This document shows, one piece after another, positions 57,263 to 64,000 of a stretch of 64,000 nucleotides of DNA. The position numbers and the translations under genes are program-made. The notes under the pieces were generated by a model that saw only the letters and a program-made list of their open reading frames with translations, was not told the DNA's origin and did no database searches. The stretch lies in assembly GCA_029858505.1 (NCBI GenBank), contig JAOUEW010000001.1, positions 310,001 through 374,000 on the forward strand. Reading direction: 5' to 3'. Source of the stretch: Deltaproteobacteria bacterium (lineage in GTDB: Bacteria; SAR324; JACQKK01). The stretch's first letter is position 1. Each line of letters begins with the position of its first letter.

Positions 57263-57405
57263 GGAAATCTCCTTTGGATGTGGGTGGTTCTGGCAGAGTC
57301 ACGAAATTATAGTAGAGCCGAGACCGCCTGCGAAATATTTTCTCTCTAAAAAACGAGGGAAACAAGAATTGTTCTATTTTACGCAATCTCCGGCAGAGGG
57401 CAAGC

Positions 57406-58281
57406 CTAACGTCCATCTTCGGTCAGTTTGCGGCGCATCTGCTCCACCAGCCAGTCACTTTCTCGCCGGGCGGTGGCCAAATAGGGGCCCAGGTAGCCCG
57501 CGGCGTGGGTGAACAGGTCATCAAATCCGGGGCCGTCGGCGGAGCCCACCATGGCTTTCAGCCGGCTGGCGTTGCCCAGAAATTCCTCCAGAATGGGCAG
57601 GTTTTCTGGGTTGGCCAGCTGAATTTCTCGGTACAGGGCCGGGTCGCCGCTGAGAATGCGGCTGAGCATGGCAAAGGCCACCCGGTACACCGGGCTGCAC
57701 ACCTGCAGCACCTGCTCCAGGTTTACCTGGCGGCTTTCCAGGGTGGCGGCGAAGGAGATGTTGATAAAATGGGTAAGCCCCTGAATGACCGCCATGGAGC
57801 GGTCGTGTTCCTCCGGGGTCATCCGGCTTACTTTCATGCCCAGGGCCAAGTACAGGTGTTCGTACCAATCCAGCCAGGGGCCGGGCCGGGCCGGGCACAG
57901 CACCACGTTTTGCCCGGCGGGGTTGGGCATGGGTCCAAAAATGGGGTGGCAGCCAATCACCGCAGCCGGGGAGGCCAGCATGGCCTCCACCGGTTGGCGC
58001 TTGATGGAGGTGAAATCGCTGAACAGTTTCTCCGGGCCCAACAGGGGGGCTAACCGGGCAATGGTGTCTTGGGTGTGGTGAATGGGCACCGTCACAATCA
58101 CCACCTCGGCCCGGCGGGCGGCGTCCTCTGGGGTGAGAGGGGTGCTGCGGCCCGCGGCCAGCACGGTGTGGCCCAGCCCTTCCAGCAGGGGGGTCATCAT
58201 TCGCCCCATGCCGCCAGTGCCCCCAATCAGGGCAATGATTTTGGGGGTGCCGGGGGGGTGGGGCGTGGGTTGGGCGGTCAT
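57406..58281 (-). CDS. tyrA: Prephenate/arogenate dehydrogenase
   Basis: IIALIGGTGGMGRMMTPLLEGLGHTV...SDFTSIKRQPVEAML...GCHPIFGPMPNPAGQNVVLCPAR. Confidence 0.9.
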   Translation of the reverse strand: MTAQPTPHPPGTPKIIALIGGTGGMGRMMTPLLEGLGHTVLAAGRSTPLTPEDAARRAEVVIVTVPIHHTQDTIARLAPLLGPEKLFSDFTSIKRQPVEAMLASPAAVIGCHPIFGPMPNPAGQNVVLCPARPGPWLDWYEHLYLALGMKVSRMTPEEHDRSMAVIQGLTHFINISFAATLESRQVNLEQVLQVCSPVYRVAFAMLSRILSGDPALYREIQLANPENLPILEEFLGNASRLKAMVGSADGPGFDDLFTHAAGYLGPYLATARRESDWLVEQMRRKLTEDGR

Positions 58282-58359
58282 GGTGTTCACGAAGGAAAGG
58301 GGGTGAAAGCCTGATTGCATGGTAGCGAAAAAATCCGTACTTTTCCTCTGGATTTTTCA

Positions 58360-58388
58360 TTGACAAACCCCCCCCCCGGCCCTACATT
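58360..58388 (+). promoter_or_regulatory. Candidate sigma70-type promoter with a C10 tract in the 17-nt spacer
   Basis: TTGACA - AACCCCCCCCCCGGCCC - TACATT. Confidence 0.5.
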
Positions 58389-58511
58389 GAATTCCAGCAA
58401 TCCAACACAGATGGTCCGACAAATTGGCAGGTTGCAGGAATCCCCGTTGTATATACAGTCACGCACTTGATCTTGTGTCTGAGGTGTTCGGGACGACGGG
58501 GGTGCTCCATA

Positions 58512-58542
58512 TCAGGTGAAATACCAATGGTAATTCACCTGA
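58512..58542. promoter_or_regulatory. 31-bp inverted repeat in the tyrA/speD intergenic region
   Basis: TCAGGTGAAATACCA A TGGTAATTCACCTGA; 15-bp arms with one mismatch. Confidence 0.7.
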
Positions 58543-58762
58543 AATGAAGGCCCAAAACCACGTTTGAAGGGCGTTTTAACCCGCTGTTTTCCCCTTCCGG
58601 AAAACACCGCGGGAAACGAACGACCCCGGCAAACACCAGGCCAGTGAACCGGCAGGCGGTGATCGCCGTTTCACAAACCATGGGGGTATAAGGGTTGGGG
58701 CAGAAAAACCGGGAGCCGGGGGCAAGTGTAGCCAGGCAGACCGGAGGGTATCGGCAGGCGCG

Positions 58763-59416
58763 GTGCGGCATCACAGCCAAACCGGGAGCCGCCGGTGGAA
58801 CATTCGGCCAAAATCACGCCCTGTACGGTGGCGTTTGGTGGGAGGTGAGAGACCTGAAAAATTGAAAACCCAACTGAAGATGCATCCCGCGCCCGCGCGC
58901 GAGGCCCAAAAGGCTCATTCTATTCCTGGCAGCGCCCTGTCCAACGGCCCTGTGTTCAACGAACACGCGCCGCAAGGACACCTCGGCCCCCTGTCCTCCA
59001 ATCCCGATTCCCATCGCCCAGAGTCCGGCGCCGTCCGGCATTGCGAGGTGGTGCAAATGCACACCTCCAAGGGAAAATTCCCCACCCCCTATATTGACCA
59101 TTGGGTGGTGGAATGCCACGGCGTGAATCCGGACCGCATCAACCACCCGGACGTGCTGCTGAAAAGCCTGCAAGACGTGGTGGACAACCTGCACCTCACC
59201 CGGGTGAGCGATCACAGCCATTATTTCGTTCCGGGGGTCAGCACGGTGATCATCCTGTCGGAGTCTCACCTGTCGGCCCACACCTGGCCCGAAACCGGCT
59301 ATATGCACGTAGACATTGTGACCTGCGAGCCCAAGCTGACCCGGGAAAACCTGGAACGGGAGTTTCTGCAGCACTTTGCTCCGGCGGCTCTCTCTCTGGT
59401 GAAGCTAGACTACTAA
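58763..59416 (+). CDS. speD: S-adenosylmethionine decarboxylase proenzyme (true start probably about 58880)
   Basis: IILSESHLSAHTWPETGYMHVDIVTC AdoMetDC cleavage region. Confidence 0.92.
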   Translation: MRHHSQTGSRRWNIRPKSRPVRWRLVGGERPEKLKTQLKMHPAPAREAQKAHSIPGSALSNGPVFNEHAPQGHLGPLSSNPDSHRPESGAVRHCEVVQMHTSKGKFPTPYIDHWVVECHGVNPDRINHPDVLLKSLQDVVDNLHLTRVSDHSHYFVPGVSTVIILSESHLSAHTWPETGYMHVDIVTCEPKLTRENLEREFLQHFAPAALSLVKLDY

Positions 59417-59474
59417 GCCCCCGCCCCGGGGATTAACCCGGGGTGGTGTGTTTAGGGTTGACGGGTCCTGGCAG

Positions 59475-59715
59475 GGGGCTGGCACAGAGATCTCCCAACA
59501 ACACCCCTCCCCGCCCGCTTTGCGGGCTGCCCCTCCCGTTTGTGGAGGGACGATACGCGAAGCCATTGGCGGAAAGATTCATCCGTTCGGATGAGGGGGC
59601 TGAAAGGAAACACATAAATAACCCATCGGATTCACGCTGTTTCCCTCCACCAAGGGGAGGGGATGCCCCGTCAGGGGCAGGGGTGTTTCGGAGAGGGGTG
59701 CGGTTGGGAGGAAAC
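59475..59715 (+). repeat. Dispersed family-F repeat copy
   Basis: GTGGAGGGACGATACGCGAAGCCATTGGCGGAAAGATTCATCCGTTCGGATGAGGGGGCTGAAAGGAAACACATAAATAACCCATCGGATTCACG...CTCCACCAAGGGGAGGGGATGCCCC. Confidence 0.75.
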
Positions 59716-59791
59716 GTCAGCACGGGGGGAATCGTCATCTTCACGGCTTAGCCAAGCCAGCCCTTGTATTCTTAATATTCTTGGTTCTTCC

Positions 59792-60625
59792 ATGACCGAC
59801 TGGTTTACCGAAAAGCAAACGCCGCACCTGGGGCTGACCCTGGAGGTGAAGCGCCGTCTGTTCGACCGCACCGGCCCCTATCAGCGGGTGGAGGTGATGG
59901 AAACCGTGGAGTTTGGAAACCTGCTGGTGCTGGACGGCTGCGTGATGGTGACCGACCGGGACGAGTTTGTGTACCACGAGATGATTGCCCACCCCGCCCT
60001 GGCCCTGCACCCCAACCCGGAACGGGTGCTGATTATTGGCGGGGGAGACGGCGGTAGCGTGCGGGAGGCGGTGAAGCACGAGGCCGTGAAGTCGGTGACC
60101 CTGGTGGAAATTGACCAACTGGTCATAGACGCCTGCCGCGAGTTCTTCCCGGCCCTTACGGCCTCGTTTCACCACCCCAAGGCCCAGGTGCTGGTGGCCG
60201 ATGGCTTTGCCCACCTGGACGATCACCCCCAGGCCTATGATGTGATTCTGGTGGATTCCACCGACCCGGTGGGCCCGGCGGAAGTGTTGTTTTCCCCGGC
60301 GTTCTTTCACAAGGTGCGGGCGTCTCTCCGCCCTGGGGGGTTCGCCGTGTTCCAGTCGGAAAACCCGTTTCTGATGGGGGGTATCATCCGCAAAATGCAC
60401 CAGGACCTGCGGCCGTTGTTCGGCCAGGTGGCCCTGTATTTGGCCCTCATTCCCACCTATCCCGGGGGGCACTGGTCGTTTACGCTGTGCGCCGACCAGG
60501 TCAATCCCGCCCAAGTCCTTCCCCGGCCCCTCTCTTTCGAGGATTCCCTGAAGTATTACAACCAGGGCATTCACACCGCGGCATTTCAACTGCCGGGGTA
60601 TCTGCGGCGCCTGCTGGCCCCCTGA
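59792..60625 (+). CDS. speE: Spermidine synthase
   Basis: MTDWFTEKQTPHLGLTLEVKRRLF...VLIIGGGDGGSVREAVKH...VILVDSTDPVGPAEVLFSPAFF. Confidence 0.96.
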   Translation: MTDWFTEKQTPHLGLTLEVKRRLFDRTGPYQRVEVMETVEFGNLLVLDGCVMVTDRDEFVYHEMIAHPALALHPNPERVLIIGGGDGGSVREAVKHEAVKSVTLVEIDQLVIDACREFFPALTASFHHPKAQVLVADGFAHLDDHPQAYDVILVDSTDPVGPAEVLFSPAFFHKVRASLRPGGFAVFQSENPFLMGGIIRKMHQDLRPLFGQVALYLALIPTYPGGHWSFTLCADQVNPAQVLPRPLSFEDSLKYYNQGIHTAAFQLPGYLRRLLAP

Positions 60626-60750
60626 CGACCCTCTCATTCCCCCCCCATAAGCTTCGTCTCGGAATCGCTTGATTCTTTTGGCCGTTTGCACTAGGAATGA
60701 GGGTGAATCCAATCCTCTTTCTCCCTCCCCCCTGTCAAGGAGTCCGGCGG

Positions 60751-62502
60751 ATGTTTACTCTGATCAACAATCTCCGCATCGGCGTGAAAATCTCCCTCGG
60801 TTTTGGGGCTCTTCTGCTGATCGTGCTGATGTTTTTGGCTTTCTCTTGGGTGGTGTTCTTGCAGTTAGAGGGGCAAGCCCGGGGGACCCTGCTGGAAGAA
60901 TCCGAGATGGTGCGGCAGGTCGGCTCCATGCGCACCATGGTTTTGGAGATTCAGCAGCAAATGACCAACGCCGCCCTGGCCCGCTCCCCCGCGGTGCTGG
61001 CGGCCAACCAAGGCGAAATTCAAAGCAAGAAAAAAGAAGTGACCCTCACCCTGCAACGGGTAAGCGCTTTTTTCTCCAACTCCGACCGCTCCCGGATGGA
61101 GGAGGTCAACAAGTTAACCGCCGATTTTGACACCTTCATGACCCAGGGAATGCGCTTTGCCCAGACCTATGCCGGGGGTCGGTCTGATGAAAACCTGCGG
61201 CGAGAGTTTAACAAAACATCCGATGCGTTGTTGTCGAGCATGGAGTCGCTGAACGATGACTTTGTGGCCAAGGAACGCCGGGGGATGATTGACCTGTTGA
61301 GCGCCTTGGAGTCCTTCCGCTATCAGTCTCTGATGCAGGGAGGGGCGGCCTTTGGGTTGGGGCTGCTGCTGGCCCTGATCATCACCCGCTCCATTACCGC
61401 TCCCCTTACCCGGTTAATGCGGATGATTCAGGATTTGACCGAAGGAAACCTGCGCAACCGCATGAACCTGCGCCGCAAGGATGAAATTGGGCGCATTAGC
61501 CGGGCGTTGGACACCTTTGCCGATAACTTGCAGCACGAAATCGTGGCGGCCTTCCATAAGCTGGCCAGCGGCGACCTCACCTTCCAGGCCCAGGGGGTGA
61601 TTCGTCAGGGGTTGGAAGACACCAACATTCAGTTGAACGGAACCATTCTGGGTCTGCGGGCCGTGGCCGAAAAACTCACCGTAGACTCCATGAGCATCTA
61701 CGGCCTCAGCCAATCCATCTCCTCCGCCGCCGAGGCCCAGGCCGCCAGTCTGCAAGAAATTTCCTCCACCATGGCCGACCTGAACAGCCGCACCCGCAAA
61801 ACCGCCGACAACGCCAAGGCCGCCAACCGTTCTACCCAGGTGGCCCTGCAAGAAGCCCAGGTGGGGAACAACCGGATGACCGAAATGGTGATGGCCATGG
61901 GCGAAATTTCTAAATCCGCCGAACACATTCAAGACATCATTAAGGTGATTGACGAGATTGCCTTCCAAACCAACCTGCTGGCCCTGAACGCCGCGGTGGA
62001 GTCTGGCCGGGCTGGCGCCCACGGGCGGGGGTTTGCCGTGGTGGCCGACGAGGTGCGGGAACTGGCCGCCCGTTCCGCCCAGGCGGCCAAAGAAACCGCT
62101 TCCCTCATCGCCGACTCGGTGGCCAAGGTGCAGCACGGGTCCGACACCGCCACCAAAACCGCCGAGTCTCTGGGGCGGATCGTGGGGGAGATTTCCAAGT
62201 CCTCCAGCCTGATGAGCGAAATTTCAACGGCGGCCTCTGAGCAGGCCCACTCCATCAACCAAATCTTTAACGCACTCAGTCAAATCGAAAACATCACCCA
62301 CACCACCAGCAAGAACGCCACCGAGTTCATGTCGGCCTTTGAGAACATTGCCGCACAGTTGTCGGTGATGGGCGAGAAGCTGGATCACTTCCACTTGCGC
62401 CAGTCGTTGTCGTCTCCGGCCCCCCGGGCGGGGGGGCAGCCCCAATTGATGGGCCCCACCAACGCCATTGCCTTGGATGAACACCGCTTCGGGAAGTATT
62501 AA
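60751..62502 (+). CDS. Methyl-accepting chemotaxis protein
   Basis: TM-periplasmic-TM, HAMP ITAPLTRLMRMIQDLTEGNL, signalling IAFQTNLLALNAAVESGRAGAHGRGFAVVADEVRELAARSAQAAKET. Confidence 0.96.
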   Translation: MFTLINNLRIGVKISLGFGALLLIVLMFLAFSWVVFLQLEGQARGTLLEESEMVRQVGSMRTMVLEIQQQMTNAALARSPAVLAANQGEIQSKKKEVTLTLQRVSAFFSNSDRSRMEEVNKLTADFDTFMTQGMRFAQTYAGGRSDENLRREFNKTSDALLSSMESLNDDFVAKERRGMIDLLSALESFRYQSLMQGGAAFGLGLLLALIITRSITAPLTRLMRMIQDLTEGNLRNRMNLRRKDEIGRISRALDTFADNLQHEIVAAFHKLASGDLTFQAQGVIRQGLEDTNIQLNGTILGLRAVAEKLTVDSMSIYGLSQSISSAAEAQAASLQEISSTMADLNSRTRKTADNAKAANRSTQVALQEAQVGNNRMTEMVMAMGEISKSAEHIQDIIKVIDEIAFQTNLLALNAAVESGRAGAHGRGFAVVADEVRELAARSAQAAKETASLIADSVAKVQHGSDTATKTAESLGRIVGEISKSSSLMSEISTAASEQAHSINQIFNALSQIENITHTTSKNATEFMSAFENIAAQLSVMGEKLDHFHLRQSLSSPAPRAGGQPQLMGPTNAIALDEHRFGKY

Positions 62503-62504
62503 CC

Positions 62505-63323
62505 ATGGCCGTGACCATTCACCCCAGCGCGGTGATCGGCCAGGGGGCCGTGATTGGAGAGGGCACCGTTGTTGGGCCCTTTGTGGTCATCGAGTCTGGC
62601 GCCCGGCTGGGGGAAGGCAACCAGATTGGGGCGGGGGCCTATATTCACGGCACCGTGGAAATGGGCAGCCATAACCGGGTATTCACCCACGCCACCCTGG
62701 GGGGAGAGCCCCAAGACAAGGGGTACAAGGGCGAACCCACCCGCCTGATTATCGGCAGCCGCAACATCATCGGCGAACACATCACCATCCACCGGGGTAC
62801 CCCGGCCTCTGCCCACAAAACGTCCGATGCCACCGAGGTGGGGGATGACAACTTCCTCATGTCGGCGGTGCACATTGGCCACGACTGCCGCCTGGGGAAC
62901 CACACGGTGGTGTCGAGCAACACCATTTTGGGGGGGCACTGCTTGGTGGAAGACCGGGTGGTGTTTGGGGGCGGGGCGGCGGTGCATCACAAATGCCGCA
63001 TTGGCCGCATGGCCATGGTGGGGGGCCAAACCGCCGTCACCCAAGATATTCTCCCTTTCGCCATGGTGTCTGGGCGCAACAGCCTGCACGGTTTGAACCG
63101 GGTGGGCCTGCGGCGAAACGGGTTTTCTCCCGCTGAAATTGCTCCACTGAAAGAAGCCTATCGGCGGTTCTGCCGCCAGCGCCAGGGGCGGGAGGACGTG
63201 CTGGCCTGGATGGCCTCTCAACCAGCCAACCCCCTGCTGGCCGCTTGGCAGGCCTTTCTGGCCCAGGCCAGCCCCCGGGGTTACGCCCGCGACGCCCACA
63301 CCGGCCCCAGTGAAGAAGAATAG
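62505..63323 (+). CDS. lpxA: UDP-N-acetylglucosamine acyltransferase
   Basis: Hexapeptide repeats; GGEPQDKGYKGEPTRLIIGSRNIIGEHITIHRGT...FGGGAAVHHKCRIGRMAMVGG...GLNRVGLRRNGF. Confidence 0.95.
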   Translation: MAVTIHPSAVIGQGAVIGEGTVVGPFVVIESGARLGEGNQIGAGAYIHGTVEMGSHNRVFTHATLGGEPQDKGYKGEPTRLIIGSRNIIGEHITIHRGTPASAHKTSDATEVGDDNFLMSAVHIGHDCRLGNHTVVSSNTILGGHCLVEDRVVFGGGAAVHHKCRIGRMAMVGGQTAVTQDILPFAMVSGRNSLHGLNRVGLRRNGFSPAEIAPLKEAYRRFCRQRQGREDVLAWMASQPANPLLAAWQAFLAQASPRGYARDAHTGPSEEE

Positions 63324-63384
63324 GGAATAACGGGAGCCAGGAAAACAGGGCAGCCTTGCCCAAAGAACCCTTCCGATCCATCCC

Positions 63385-63807
63385 ATGACCAATCCCATCT
63401 CCCTCATTACCCTGCCGGAATATTACCCCCTGTTCGCCGTGTATTTCGATTACCTGGTGAACCACCAGCACCACTTGGCCCAAGAGCAGCTCCGGCGGAT
63501 TCAACAATCCTTGCGCTCCGTGCATGCCAGGGCAGAAGTGGGCGCCCCTTGGCGCAAGTCGTGGACCCTGCGGCTGTTTACCGAACGATTCTTGCTGGAA
63601 CGCTTCCCTCCCCACCTGGTGAAGGAGGCTTGGCTGTTCCTGCGGGAGGAACTGGAAGGGCTTCCCCTGCAGGAAGCTGGCGACCAACCGCCGAGAGGGG
63701 AGAGAACCCCCCGCCGTGCCCGGCCCAAGCCGGCCTCCCTGCCCGAAACCCCCGCCGAATCCCCCGCTTTTCCCCGGCCTCCGTTTCTTCCGCCAGAATC
63801 GGTATAA
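63385..63807 (+). CDS. Hypothetical protein
   Basis: 140-aa ORF in operon context between lpxA and a phosphoesterase; no family recognised. Confidence 0.55.
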   Translation: MTNPISLITLPEYYPLFAVYFDYLVNHQHHLAQEQLRRIQQSLRSVHARAEVGAPWRKSWTLRLFTERFLLERFPPHLVKEAWLFLREELEGLPLQEAGDQPPRGERTPRRARPKPASLPETPAESPAFPRPPFLPPESV

Positions 63808-63870
63808 TCCATCCTACCCAAACCCGCCTCGTTCCAGTTCACCTCCTGCTCCCATTCTCCCTCTCACTTC

Positions 63871-64000
63871 ATGAATATCTGGGCCATATCCGATATCCAT
63901 TTGTCGTTCACCCGTGACAAACCCATGCACGTGTTTGGAGAGGGCTGGCGCAACCACTGGGAAAAGATTGAGCAGAACTGGCGGCAGCGGGTGGCCCCCG
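63871..64000 (+). CDS. Metallophosphoesterase, truncated by the window end
   Basis: MNIWAISDIHLSFTRDKPMHVFGEGWRNHWEKIEQNW; SDIHLS metal-binding motif. Confidence 0.75.
   Translation, partial: MNIWAISDIHLSFTRDKPMHVFGEGWRNHWEKIEQNWRQRVAP

Noticed and set aside
58535-58780. 81-aa minus-strand ORF (MAVMPHRACRYPPVCLATLAPGSRFF...)
   Set aside because: Cys/Pro-rich, overlaps hairpins in the speD leader; no supporting motif, so treated as noncoding

Overview
64 kb, GC-rich bacterial chromosome segment, mostly housekeeping genes; the lineage looks like a Pseudomonadota-type Gram-negative, but I cannot place it further from the window. I support about 57 protein-coding genes and no tRNA, rRNA or CRISPR. 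Recognisable blocks: vapBC-like TA pair; smpB; a 1507-aa single-chain acyl-CoA carboxylase with unusual domain order; purN-cdsA-dxr-rseP-tlyA-LpxL-like; LptE-like; fliN; a class III cyclase; rplY-pth-rpsF-rpsR-rplI-dnaB; rnc-rluB; hisE; a polyprenyl synthetase; AMMECR1; HD-GYP; xseA; sodB; tyrA; speD-speE; an MCP; lpxA. The most unusual content is between the genes. (1) A MITE-like family has about 17-bp terminal inverted repeats (GAGACCTCTGCATAACC) and 5-bp target duplications. Three copies have perfect duplications, one is nested inside another repeat family, and two supply part of the stop codon of the neighbouring gene. (2) A dispersed A/B-module repeat family has at least 9 copies and locally duplicated A modules. 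(3) Heptamer microsatellites, including 16 perfect copies of TTTGTTC, lie upstream of rplY and of a CPBP protease gene. (4) A C10 tract lies in the -35/-10 spacer of a candidate promoter upstream of speD. (5) Two compact operons of unknown function: a CPBP-protease operon whose first two proteins share a Y[S/T]YPPHTVRPSG tail motif, and a translationally coupled pentapeptide-repeat / exported protein / NifH-like ATPase trio. All family calls come from reading motifs by eye; no database search was run.
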